NCBI RefSeq assembly: GCF_047946665.1
Contig: NZ_CP172312.1
Coordinates: 868,001-932,000 of the forward strand
Origin: Allohahella sp002354735
GTDB taxonomy: Bacteria > Pseudomonadota > Gammaproteobacteria > Pseudomonadales > Oleiphilaceae
DNA: 64,000 nt
Direction: 5' to 3'
Positions 8,591-17,800 of this stretch are shown here, piece after piece. The notes below the pieces were generated by a model. That model was not told the DNA's origin. It did not search any database and was given only the letters and a program-made list of their open reading frames with translations. A program made the position numbers and the translations under genes. Within the stretch, counting starts at the first letter, position 1. Each line of letters opens with the position of its first letter.

Positions 8591-9754
8591 ATGAGCGAGA
8601 ACGATAGCGCTGCGCGTCTGCTGCTGCCCTGGCACAAGGCGGTTCGCTCCGAATTGTCCAGGCGGTGGCGGGATCAGGGCTGGCCCGCGGCCTTGCTACT
8701 GGAAGCCGTCCGAGGTAGCGGAAAGCTCGCCTTGGCCAGACATCTGGCCATGGACGCGCTTTGCGCAGAACCCATCTCGCAGCCTAACGGGGCCTTGCAG
8801 GCCTGTGGCGCATGTCGTCAATGCCTCCTGATGAACGCTGACAGCCATCCTGATTTCATCGTGATCGCGCCTGCCGACAGCCGCGTCATCAAGGTCGACC
8901 AGATTCGCTCGCTCACCGACTTTGCCTATACACGACCACAGGTGTCGAAGCGCAAGGTGGCGATACTCGACCCGGCAGATGCCCTTAACCTGCAGGCTGG
9001 CAACGCCCTCTTGAAGACACTGGAGGAGCCGGGTAGCGACGTGACGCTCATCCTGCTCAGTGAGCAGCGCTCGCGCTTACTGCCGACGGTTCGTAGCCGT
9101 TGTCAATATTTCAGGTTGCCAAAGCCTGCGCTGGCCGAACTCAACGATTGGGTCGCCGGCCGGCTCGTCTCCGGAAAATCTGCGGCGACATCGAAGCACG
9201 ACGAGGTACTGTTGCCTGAACTGGTTGCAGCAATGACGCTGGCCTATCAATTCAGCCCCTGGCGAACGCTGGAGGCCTTGCGTGCAGACGGCCATCAGCA
9301 GCCTGTGCTTATGACGGTCATGGAAACGCTGGCCGCTTGTGTGGAGGGGCGTCAGGATATTTTTGCCGGCGCCCAGGTCCTGGCAAAAGTGCCTGTGGAA
9401 GAGTTGCTGGATCTACTGTTGTGGGTGTGGGCTTCGGTATTCAGGCTGCAGCTGAGCGAGGCTGCTGCGAGCGAGGCAGACCAGACGCTGGCGCAATCAT
9501 CTGCGTTGAAGGATCTGCAGACGCTGGTGACAAGCCTTGAGTCAGAGGCCGCAGAAACAGCCTACCAGGCCTTGCTGGCCTTCAGGCAACAATTCAACGA
9601 AGGCCGGAATCCCTCGGTGCCACTGTTTCTGGAAGCGAGCCTCATGAAGCTGCGTGAGGGCCGCAGGAGTGATGAGAAGGCGGGGAAACCAGCTGCGGTG
9701 CGGCCCGTCGATTTTCTTTCCGCACTGACCCAATCCCAGCAGTTGCTGCGCTAG
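8591..9754 (+). CDS. holB: DNA polymerase III subunit delta'
   Basis: A clamp-loader subunit of 387 residues. Visible parts are an N-terminal AAA+ fold with a degenerate P-loop (RGSGKLALARHL), a cysteine cluster CGACRQC as in the zinc-binding module, the conserved RVIKVDQIRSL, NALLKTLEEPG and the SRCQYFRLP motif that provides the SRC residues acting on the neighbouring ATPase. The C-terminal third is helical and poorly conserved, as expected. In many relatives holB sits next to tmk and a PilZ gene; neither is here. It ends 16 bases before the convergent riboflavin synthase gene. Confidence 0.9.
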   Translation: MSENDSAARLLLPWHKAVRSELSRRWRDQGWPAALLLEAVRGSGKLALARHLAMDALCAEPISQPNGALQACGACRQCLLMNADSHPDFIVIAPADSRVIKVDQIRSLTDFAYTRPQVSKRKVAILDPADALNLQAGNALLKTLEEPGSDVTLILLSEQRSRLLPTVRSRCQYFRLPKPALAELNDWVAGRLVSGKSAATSKHDEVLLPELVAAMTLAYQFSPWRTLEALRADGHQQPVLMTVMETLAACVEGRQDIFAGAQVLAKVPVEELLDLLLWVWASVFRLQLSEAAASEADQTLAQSSALKDLQTLVTSLESEAAETAYQALLAFRQQFNEGRNPSVPLFLEASLMKLREGRRSDEKAGKPAAVRPVDFLSALTQSQQLLR

Positions 9755-9770
9755 CTCCCGCAGGCTCGGA

Positions 9771-10394
9771 TCACCCCAGTTTCTGCTTCAGTATGCGCTC
9801 TACGGTATCCACAATGACCTGCGTCTGACTGTCGATCTCCAGGTTCACGCCAGCTGGCTGAGACTGGTCGGCAGCAGCGAGTTCACCGAAGGTGGTCATT
9901 CGCAGCGTTTCGGGGATCAGATCCACGGAAAAGCCATCGGGCGTCAAATGTCCGACGGTCAGACTTGCGCCGTTAACCCCGATATAGCCCTTGTGGAAAA
10001 TATAGGCGCGCAGCGCTTCAGGTACTGTGAAGGCGATATTGGTATTGTTGGGTGTATTGGTAACGGCTGCTACGGTCGCCACTGCATGAATGTGGCCCGA
10101 TAACAGGTGCCCGCCAATTTCATCACCAAGGCGGGCAGCATGTTCGAAGTTCACCCAGTCGCCCTGCTGCAGCTTGCCGAGGGTCGTAATTCGCAGTGTT
10201 TCCTGCATCACATCAAAAGCCAGTTCACTACCATCGACGGCGGTGACGGTCAGGCAGGCGCCATCGATTGCCACACTGGCACCGCAGCGTGTGGCAGACT
10301 GGTCGGAGGGGAACTCAACCAATAGTCTCGATAGCCCTTCGAGCCTGTCGATGGTCTTTATCCGGGCCTTGCCCTGGACGATGCCTGTAAACAT
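9771..10394 (-). CDS. ribE: Riboflavin synthase, alpha subunit
   Basis: The enzyme that converts two 6,7-dimethyl-8-ribityllumazine into riboflavin and a pyrimidinedione. The start is placed at the ATG at 10394, because all family members begin MFTGIVQ; longer frames add unrelated residues. The two repeated lumazine-binding halves are visible: CLTVTAVDGSELAFDVMQETL followed by GDEIGGHLLSGHI, and GASLTVGHLTPDGFSVDLIPETL. The 207-residue length is normal. The gene stands alone, away from other rib genes, and I found no sign of an FMN riboswitch upstream. The downstream holB gene converges with it. Confidence 0.93.
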   Translation of the reverse strand: MFTGIVQGKARIKTIDRLEGLSRLLVEFPSDQSATRCGASVAIDGACLTVTAVDGSELAFDVMQETLRITTLGKLQQGDWVNFEHAARLGDEIGGHLLSGHIHAVATVAAVTNTPNNTNIAFTVPEALRAYIFHKGYIGVNGASLTVGHLTPDGFSVDLIPETLRMTTFGELAAADQSQPAGVNLEIDSQTQVIVDTVERILKQKLG

Positions 10395-10591
10395 GTTGAT
10401 TCTGCCCTGCAGGAAGTGAGAATGGCTGGGGCACATCGCCTGCCAACTGCGCCGTCTGGCGCGAATCGTGCTTATATGGTCAGAAGGCGGTGCTTTGACA
10501 GGCAAAAGCTGCCATTAAATTGACGTTGGCGACAATGGTGCGGCGGCGTCAGCCCGTTTGTGTGCGTTTCATCGGCATAGTATTCAGACTT

Positions 10592-11614
10592 ATGAAGATC
10601 CACAACCCCGGCGATATCGATCTGAGCCCTACTGCGCTTCGGCAGCTGGTCGAACAGGCCTCACTGAATCTCGACCCTCGCGAGGTGCTCGCTCAGGAGG
10701 CTGCACATCGCAGTCAGGCAGCCACCCAGAAGCAATCCCTCGAGCAGAGTCTCCAGAGTGGGGCGGGCCGCAATGCGCCGGCGGTGATCGAGCAGGGCGC
10801 ACGAAGTGGTGGATCGCGTGAAATCGCCAGTCCAGAATCGGCTGCAGCCTGGCGCGAGCGACGTAGTCCGGATCGCGCCGGTGAGGGTCGGCGCTCTTAT
10901 GAAGTCGATCCTGATGCTGGTCGAAAGCCTGCTGAAGCGAGTGCGGCTTCAGCGGCCCCGACGCCTGAAGAGCGGGAGCGTGAACGCTCGCGTCTGGCCC
11001 GACGGCTGAAACTCATTCAGCAGGTCATTGCTGAATGCCAGGCGCTCGAACTGCTTAATGTCGAGGCGTTGCAGATGAGTGACTATCCCACACCGGCCCA
11101 GATGCTGCTGGCAAAACGGCGTTCAAATCTGCTGTGGCTGGGCGTGCTGTTGTGTCTCGGTGTTTTTCTTACGGCGCTGATGGCCAACCTCAACCCGTGG
11201 GTGGCCGGATCTCTATTGGGCGGCGCTGTGCTCTTAACGGCCTTGCAGATAGGGCCGGTGCGGTCATTACTGTTTTCCGATATGAGTTATTCGGGCTTGC
11301 AGGCAAGACGCAAGTCACTCGAGTCAGCTGCTCTGAATCACATTCGCATGCTCGAAGGGCGGAATGGCCTGGCGTATCAGTGTCAGATGATGAGCGCTGA
11401 GTTCGAAGCACTCAGGCACAGGCAGTTTACCCGTCTTGTAATGCTCAGCCGGAAGGGCCTCTTGCTCAAGGCCATGCGTCATGCCGGCGCTATTCGGCTG
11501 TATCTGCGGTATATGATGTTATCCCGGGCGGCGTATCTTTCACTGAAACGTGACTACGTCACTATCAATCATCGTCTGAGAACGGAGTTTGGGGACGTCG
11601 GGGATAACGACTAG
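10592..11614 (+). CDS. Membrane protein of unknown function
   Basis: I do not recognise this gene. From the ATG at 10592 the product has about 340 residues: a hydrophilic N-terminal half rich in Ala, Arg, Glu and Ser with probable coiled-coil character (residues 20-165), then two closely spaced membrane helices (about 185-240, WLGVLLCLGVFLTALMANL and VAGSLLGGAVLLTALQI), then a basic helical tail. An in-frame ATG at 10520 would add 24 residues, but these have no obvious role. It is divergent from ribE across about 200 bases, so both may share a regulatory region. Confidence 0.55.
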   Translation: MKIHNPGDIDLSPTALRQLVEQASLNLDPREVLAQEAAHRSQAATQKQSLEQSLQSGAGRNAPAVIEQGARSGGSREIASPESAAAWRERRSPDRAGEGRRSYEVDPDAGRKPAEASAASAAPTPEERERERSRLARRLKLIQQVIAECQALELLNVEALQMSDYPTPAQMLLAKRRSNLLWLGVLLCLGVFLTALMANLNPWVAGSLLGGAVLLTALQIGPVRSLLFSDMSYSGLQARRKSLESAALNHIRMLEGRNGLAYQCQMMSAEFEALRHRQFTRLVMLSRKGLLLKAMRHAGAIRLYLRYMMLSRAAYLSLKRDYVTINHRLRTEFGDVGDND

Positions 11615-11641
11615 GCCAGGGGGACAGGTTGACACGACAGC

Positions 11642-11663
11642 GTTTCAAACGTATGTTTCAAAC
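11642..11663. promoter_or_regulatory. Putative PsrA operator upstream of psrA
   Basis: GTTTCAAAC occurs twice, at 11642-11650 and 11655-11663, with GTAT between. The inner part, CAAAC-GTAT-GTTTC (11646-11659), fits the published PsrA site pattern (G/C)AAAC-N2-4-GTTT(G/C). It lies 55 bases before the psrA start, where an autoregulatory operator would be expected. Confidence 0.7.
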
Positions 11664-11713
11664 AGCTGTTCGTAGCGAACGGAACGCGTACCAATCTTAG
11701 TATGGCAGGGTCG

Positions 11714-12562
11714 ATGGCACAGTCCGATACCGTAGACAAAATACTCGATGCCGCAGAAATGCTCTTTGCAGAGCGGGGTTTCGCCGAAACCTCATTGCGC
11801 CAGATCACCAGTAAGGCCGGCGTCAACCTCGCCGCGGTCAATTATCATTTCGGCTCGAAGAATGCACTGATCCAGGCGGTTTTTGCGCGATTTTTCAATC
11901 CCATCACACGCAATCTGCGCGAGCGTCTGAGCGAAATCGACGCCAAGGATTCAGATACCATGCTCGAGCAATTGCTCCAGGTGGTGACCAGATCGATACT
12001 GCAGACGCAGAACAGGCGTAACGCCAACGGGCTGGCCGTCTTCATGCGCCTGCTGGGCCTGGCCTATACCCAGAGTCAGGGTCACCTGCGGCGCTTTCTC
12101 GAACAGAATTACAGCCTCGAGTTCCGCGAATTCATGCAGCTCTTGAAGAAGGCCACGCCGCATCTGTCGAGCGTCGAACGCTTCTGGCGACTGCAGTTCA
12201 TGCTGGGCGCCACAACGTTCACGATGTCCTCTTCCGAAGCGCTTAGCAGCATACTGAAGAATGAGCTCGATATCAGTAGTTCGCCCCAGGATATCGTCGT
12301 CGAACTGGTCAGGTTCCTGTCGGCGGGACTCAAGGCCGGTGGTGGGCGCGCCGAAAATTTACCGAAGGGTGAGCAGCGCGGCGACCGACGTGACAGTCCT
12401 GAGAGCGATAGACGCGGCTCGCTTGCGGCCTCCGACGCGCAGTGCCTGAGTGGGGATGAAGGGCAGTTGGCCTCAGACGAGCTGCATCTCGATAACAATG
12501 AACGTTCGGCTGCGCTGGCTGCTGCCATCAAGATTGCCGAGTCAAAACCGCGAGGCCACTGA
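11714..12562 (+). CDS. psrA: TetR-family fatty-acid-responsive regulator PsrA
   Basis: The first 210 residues follow Pseudomonas PsrA closely: MAQSDTVDKILDAAEMLFAE, a helix-turn-helix in SLRQITSKAGVNLAAVNYHF, FMRLLGLAYTQSQGHLR and the ligand-domain stretch FWRLQFMLGATTFTMS. The start at 11714 is chosen by that match; an in-frame ATG at 11702 is possible. In Pseudomonas, PsrA senses long-chain fatty acids, represses itself and fatty-acid oxidation genes and activates rpoS. Here the protein is about 50 residues longer than the 233-residue relative; the extra tail is hydrophilic and rich in Arg, Asp, Ser and Glu. It overlaps the next gene as TGATG. Confidence 0.88.
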   Translation: MAQSDTVDKILDAAEMLFAERGFAETSLRQITSKAGVNLAAVNYHFGSKNALIQAVFARFFNPITRNLRERLSEIDAKDSDTMLEQLLQVVTRSILQTQNRRNANGLAVFMRLLGLAYTQSQGHLRRFLEQNYSLEFREFMQLLKKATPHLSSVERFWRLQFMLGATTFTMSSSEALSSILKNELDISSSPQDIVVELVRFLSAGLKAGGGRAENLPKGEQRGDRRDSPESDRRGSLAASDAQCLSGDEGQLASDELHLDNNERSAALAAAIKIAESKPRGH

Positions 12563-13101
12563 TGCTCAATCTGCTGCGTATCAGTGCTGCAACGCAGACC
12601 CTCGAGTGCCTGTCAGCGGATGCCCGGATCGGTGCCACCCGAGAGCTTGCCGAGTTGGAAGCCTACGCGGAGGCAGCCGAGGCCTGTGGCCCTATATACA
12701 CCATATCGACAGCAGCAGCTGGCCTCGGCGAGCTAAATGGCAGCCTGCAGACGCCGCGCGGCTGGCACTACATCCGCGCCTGCATCGGTCGCGAGCTGCC
12801 GGCACTGGCGGTGCTTGCCGGACGCCGCTGGACCGGTGAGATCTTTGATACAGCGCTCGCGGAACGCTATCCCCAACGCGACTGGATACTCACCCGCATA
12901 CTTTGGCTCTGTGGCCTCGAATTGGGGAACAACCGTGGAAACGGGGTCGACACACAGCGGCGCTATATTTATATTCACGGCACTGCTGACGAACATCTGC
13001 TGGGTACCGCTGCCTCACATGGCTGCATTCGTATGGCCAGCGATGACGTGACAGCGCTCTTCGAACGTGTGCAGCCAGGTTGCCGCGTAATCATTCGTTA
13101 G
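12562..13101 (+). CDS. L,D-transpeptidase (YkuD domain)
   Basis: A 179-residue protein with the YkuD active-site block: HGTADEHLLG, then SHGCIRM with the catalytic Cys155. Enzymes of this type make 3-3 crosslinks in peptidoglycan or attach lipoproteins, and act in the periplasm. There is no clear signal peptide; the N-terminus MLNLLRISAATQTLECL is only weakly hydrophobic, so export is uncertain. It starts within the stop of psrA (TGATG) and is followed 16 bases later by mtiP, so the three form one unit. In P. aeruginosa the gene at this place is nagZ, another peptidoglycan gene. Confidence 0.85.
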   Translation: MLNLLRISAATQTLECLSADARIGATRELAELEAYAEAAEACGPIYTISTAAAGLGELNGSLQTPRGWHYIRACIGRELPALAVLAGRRWTGEIFDTALAERYPQRDWILTRILWLCGLELGNNRGNGVDTQRRYIYIHGTADEHLLGTAASHGCIRMASDDVTALFERVQPGCRVIIR

Positions 13102-13117
13102 CCAGTCGAGGGATTGA

Positions 13118-13876
13118 ATGCTCGCTTTTATCGGTGGAACCGGCCTGACCAGGCTGGAAGGCTTCGAAATTCTCAATGAAAAGACAGTCGATACGCCTTA
13201 CGGTCAGCCATCTGCTGCAGTACTGGAAGTTGGCCATTCGGAACATCCGGAAAGCTCAGCCTTTTTCCTCGCGCGGCACGGCCACCCGCATGGCATTGCC
13301 CCGCACGCCGTCAATTACCGCGCCAATATCTGGGCCCTCAAGGAAATGGGTGCGACTGCAGTCATCGGCGTCAATGCCGTAGGCAGTATTGATCCCAGTC
13401 TGAAGCCAACCGACCTGGTACTGCCAGACCAGTTGGTTGACTATACCTGGGGCCGAGCGAGCACCTTTTCGACTGATACCGCTGTCGAGCATATCGACTT
13501 TTCGTGGCCTTACACAGCATCGTTGATGGCTAGAATCATCGAGGCTGCCAAGCGCATTGATGTTCAGGTCAAGACGGGCGGCGTTTACGCGGCCACCCAA
13601 GGGCCGCGTTTGGAAACGGCCGCCGAGATTCGTCGCCTCGCGAACGATGGTTGCACAATTGTTGGTATGACCGGCATGCCGGAAGCTGCGTTGGCTCGAG
13701 AAGCTGGCCTGGACTATGCCAGTCTGTGCCTCGTGGTGAATCCCGCGGCGGGCGTGAAGGCGGACGGTGCGCCGGATCGTGAAATCACGATGGCGGATAT
13801 CGAACAGGCCGTGCTGGATGGCATGTCAAACGTGCGCCAGCTCATTGCCACCCTGGTGGGTGAGCAGCAGCGCTAA
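13118..13876 (+). CDS. mtiP: S-methyl-5'-thioinosine phosphorylase
   Basis: A 252-residue member of the MTA phosphorylase family. Signatures are IGGTGL at the start, ARHGHPHGIAPHAVNYRAN, a VNAVGS loop, TQGPRLETAAEIRRL and MTGMPEAALAREAG. It splits methylthioinosine with phosphate, part of salvage of the polyamine by-product methylthioadenosine. The P. aeruginosa protein PA3004 was shown to prefer methylthioinosine; the VNPAAG stretch at the base-recognition loop here, without the Asp seen in adenosine-type enzymes, and the same gene order favour that activity. GGG precedes the start by five bases. Confidence 0.85.
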   Translation: MLAFIGGTGLTRLEGFEILNEKTVDTPYGQPSAAVLEVGHSEHPESSAFFLARHGHPHGIAPHAVNYRANIWALKEMGATAVIGVNAVGSIDPSLKPTDLVLPDQLVDYTWGRASTFSTDTAVEHIDFSWPYTASLMARIIEAAKRIDVQVKTGGVYAATQGPRLETAAEIRRLANDGCTIVGMTGMPEAALAREAGLDYASLCLVVNPAAGVKADGAPDREITMADIEQAVLDGMSNVRQLIATLVGEQQR

Positions 13877-13892
13877 ATACGCAGGCCGTGCA

Positions 13893-13914
13893 GGCCCGCT
13901 GTTATTGGCGGGCC
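13893..13914. terminator. Hairpin between convergent mtiP and csiV
   Basis: A perfect 7-bp GC-rich stem (GGCCCGC and GCGGGCC) with an 8-nt loop lies in the 45-bp gap between the two convergent genes. There is no T-run on either side, so it is at best a weak bidirectional terminator. Confidence 0.45.
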
Positions 13915-13921
13915 GAGCTGG

Positions 13922-14812
13922 CTATTCCTCGTCGCCGAGTTCTTCGACTTCGAGCCCATTGGACGCTTCAGGGCCGCGCAGTCGAACCGCGGACTCATCA
14001 CTGACGGACTGGATCATGGCCAGCACACCAATGGCCGGATGATCGATGTAATGCAGCTGACCGGACTTCATCCGTCGCGACTGCTGCAGTACATAACGGC
14101 CGTAAATCTCCCCGCTCGCTCCAGGAATCTCGATGCTTTCATCGCTGGTGTACACGGGTTCCCCCTGCGGACCGGTATGATCGGTCAGCACCAGCGTTGC
14201 GTTCATGTGCATGAAGCGCGACAGCCTGAACTGTAGCTCGCCCTGCAGCGACCACCGGTTGTCGTCCAGCGTCGAGGTGGCCAACGTGAAATGATAGTCC
14301 CGCTGTTTCACCATCGGCAACATCATGGAGCCATGCCAGAGCACGCGATACCCATAGGCGCGTTCAAGGTTCGTCAGCGCGTCGTTTAGCATGAAGTCCT
14401 TGCGAAGCATCAGTGGCCAACGATCTTCGCTGGCATCGCCCAAAGATATCGCATCATCGCGCATGTTCAGCAATGGAGAGCCATCGGGCTTCTTGCCACC
14501 GAAGCTGGCCTCGGGCCCATAGCCCTCAGCGCTTGTATCGATTGCAGTTTCAGTAGAGACGCCATTGCCTGCCGTGATTCCCGCGCCCCCAGAATTGGCC
14601 GCTTGGTCTGTTTCGATATCGCGCGGCGGCAGCGGCAACAGCCGCTCTGAATCGCTGATGGGATAATTGCGGAAAATGATCAGCTCGAGCTGATAGACAC
14701 TCGCTTCATTGTCGGCCGCCAGTGCCGGCGCCTGGCCGGGTAAGGGCAGGAGTGCCGTACTCATGACGGCAGCGCATACGAGCGCAGGTGCTGGTAATCG
14801 AAAAAAGTTCAC
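13922..14812 (-). CDS. csiV: CsiV family periplasmic protein
   Basis: The GTG at 14812 overlaps the stop of mfd as GTGA and has AAGG eight bases upstream, which is the best start; an ATG at 14842 inside mfd is less likely. The product of about 296 residues has a signal peptide (ending APALA), then YQLELIIFRN, which marks the CsiV family, and near the end LQQSRRMKSGQLHYIDHPAIGVL, also family-typical. CsiV was described as a peptidoglycan-binding partner needed for cell-wall synthase activity in Shewanella-type bacteria; the exact role here is not shown. The middle has a low-complexity Gly/Thr/Ala stretch. Confidence 0.8.
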   Translation of the reverse strand: MNFFRLPAPALVCAAVMSTALLPLPGQAPALAADNEASVYQLELIIFRNYPISDSERLLPLPPRDIETDQAANSGGAGITAGNGVSTETAIDTSAEGYGPEASFGGKKPDGSPLLNMRDDAISLGDASEDRWPLMLRKDFMLNDALTNLERAYGYRVLWHGSMMLPMVKQRDYHFTLATSTLDDNRWSLQGELQFRLSRFMHMNATLVLTDHTGPQGEPVYTSDESIEIPGASGEIYGRYVLQQSRRMKSGQLHYIDHPAIGVLAMIQSVSDESAVRLRGPEASNGLEVEELGDEE

Positions 14813-17800
14813 GCAAACATCCTTACAATCTGTTCTGCCCATTGATGGCGCTGCTCTGGATCAACCAAAGGTACGTTGTCGCGCAGTTTCTGGCTACCCT
14901 CTAGCCGGTAGCGCTTCGGTTTAGTCTGTACCAGTTCGATCAGCTTCATCGGCTGCACGCGGGTTTTCGCTGCGAACTCAACCACGCCGCCTTTCTCACC
15001 GGCATCGATCCGTACGATACCCAGTTGATCGGCTTCCATGCGAATGGCGGCCTGGCGGAACAGGTTCTTTGCTGCATCAGGCAGCAAGCCGAAACGATCG
15101 ATCAGCTCGACCTGGAGATCCTTCAGCGCCTCGGGCGATTTCGCCGCAGCAATGCGCTGATATAGCACGAGCCGCGATTGCACATCGTGGATATAGCTGT
15201 CCGGCAGCAATGCAGGTGCCCTCAGGTTTACCTCGCAAACCTTCTCTTCCGGATCATCCAGCGACAGTTCCTTACCTTCGCGCATAGCCCTCACCGCACT
15301 GTCCAGCAGTTGCATGTACAGCGAGAAGCCGATGGCATTGATGTGACCGCTCTGTTCTGCGCCCAGAAGCTCACCCGCACCTCTGATCTCAAGGTCATGG
15401 GTCGCCAGGGTAAAGCCGGCGCCGAGGTCCTGCGCCGCACTGATGGCCTCCAGCCGCTTCCTCGCGTCTGCTGTCAGTGATCGAGGTGAGACTGTCAGCA
15501 AATAGGCGTAGGCCTGGTGGTGCGAGCGGCCAACCCGGCCCCTGAGCTGGTGCAGCTGGGCAAGCCCAAGCTTGTCGGCCCTGTCGATGATAATGGTATT
15601 GGCGCTGGGGATATCGATGCCGGTTTCGATAATGGTAGTACACACAAGCACGTTGTATTTCTTGTGATAGAACTCCGACATGACCTTCTCAAGCTGGCGC
15701 TCAGGCATCTGACCGTGCGCCACACAGATTCGCGCGCCGGGCACCAGTTCTGCCAGTGCGTCCGCCGTCTTCTGTATCGTCTTCACTTCATTGTGCAGGT
15801 AAAAGACCTGGCCGCCGCGGAGCAGTTCCCGCATCACAGCCTCCTTCACGATGCCGTCTTCATGCTCATGCACGAAAGTCTTTACTGCCAGGCGTCGTTC
15901 GGGTGGGGTGGCGATAATTGAAAGGTCACGCACGCCCTGCAATGACAGGTTCAGTGTTCGTGGAATTGGCGTCGCAGTGAGCGTCAGGATGTCGACTTCG
16001 GCGCGCAGGGCCTTCAGGCGCTCCTTTTGTTGCACGCCAAAGCGGTGTTCCTCATCGATGATCAGAAGACCGAGATCCTTGAACTCGACATCCTTTTGAA
16101 TCAGCTTATGGGTGCCGATCACGATATCGACCTGCCCAGCTTTCATCGCTTCCATCGAGGTCTTGATTTCCTGCGTCGAACGGAAGCGGCTGAGCAGTTC
16201 GATACGCATGGCGGTGCCAGCAAATCGATCGCGGAAGCTGTTGAAATGCTGTTGTGCCAGCAATGTGGTTGGCACAAGCACGACGACCTGGCGCCCCGCG
16301 TTGGCCACCAGGAAGGCTGCTCGCATCGCCACCTCGGTCTTGCCGAAGCCGACATCGCCACAAATGAGCCGGTCCATGGGCTGCTGCCGCTTGAGATCGG
16401 ACACTACGGCGCCGATGGCGCTGGCCTGATCGGGCGTTTCTTCAAAAGGGAAGTCATCAGCAAAGCGGCTGTATTCGATTTCTTCGACCTTGTACGAATG
16501 CCCCTTTCGGGCCTCGCGCCGCGCGTAGATTTTCAGCAGTTCGCTCGCCACATCTCGAATCTTCTCGCGGGCTGCACGTTTCGCCTTCTGCCATTTGTCG
16601 TTGCCGAGCTTGTGCAGTGGCGCAAATTCCTCATTAAGCCCGGCATAGCGTGAGAGCACCTGCAGCTGCGCCACGGGTACATAGAGTTTCGCATCATCGC
16701 CATACACGAGCAGGATGAACTCCTGTTCCTGATCACCCACATTCAGACTGACCAGTCCGTGAAAGCGCCCGACACCGTGTTCGATATGCACGACCGGCAT
16801 ACCTTCCTTCAATTCGGCGAGGCTCTGGATAAGGGCATCGGTGTCTGTGGCTGACTGCTTTCGGCGGCGGCGCTGCGGCACCTTGAGTTCGAACAGATCG
16901 GACTCGCTGATGAGCAGGGCAGGCGGGTCAAGCAAGCGGAAGCCACGGTCGATATCCGCTGTCAGTACCTGCCAGCTACCAGGGCGGCTGAGTGCTTCCT
17001 GCCAGCTATGTGCGCTCAAGAGCGCCTGGTCATGCGCTGCAAAGAGGTCCTTCAGAGCTTCCGCACGACCGGCAGACTCTGCCGCCAGCACAACGGTGTC
17101 CTTGCCCGCCGCATCGATGAGCTTCTGCAGCGGCTGGTTCTGCTGCGTCTCAACGCCCACGGCCGGCAGCTCGGCGACCACCGCCTTTTCACCATCAGCT
17201 TTCGGGGTAACTTCTATTCGAGGTTGACGCGCCAGCGCGGCGAATAGCTCATCCGGTCGCAGATACAGCTTGTGCGGTGGTAAAAGCGGGCGGTGACGAT
17301 CATGGCCCAGACTGTCGAAACGAGACTGCACATCAGCCCAGAACTCCTCTGCGCGCGCATGCAGGTTCGGCATCAGATACAGCTGACTGTCGGGCGGCAG
17401 ATAGTCGAAGAGGGTGGACGTGTCAGCGTCGAACAGCGGCATGTAGTATTCGATGCCCGGCGTGACGATGCCTTCTACGACGTCTCTCAGTACGGGCGTC
17501 TGACGAGGCGACTCCGGAAAGGCTTCGTAGAAGTTCTGCCTGAAGCGACTTCGGGCCGCCTCGTCGAAGGGGAACTCGAAGGCCGGCAGCAATTCGATTT
17601 CATCGATCTGATCGCCTGAACGTTGGGTCTCCGGGTCGAAATAACGCAGGCTGTCGACTTCATCATCGAACAGCTCGATTCGAAACGGCTGGTCATGACC
17701 CATGGGGAACAGATCGATGATGGCACCACGAACCGCAAACTCGCCATGTTCGAAGACAGTGTTTACATTGCGGTAGCCGACCTGCTCAAGCTGTTCTCTA

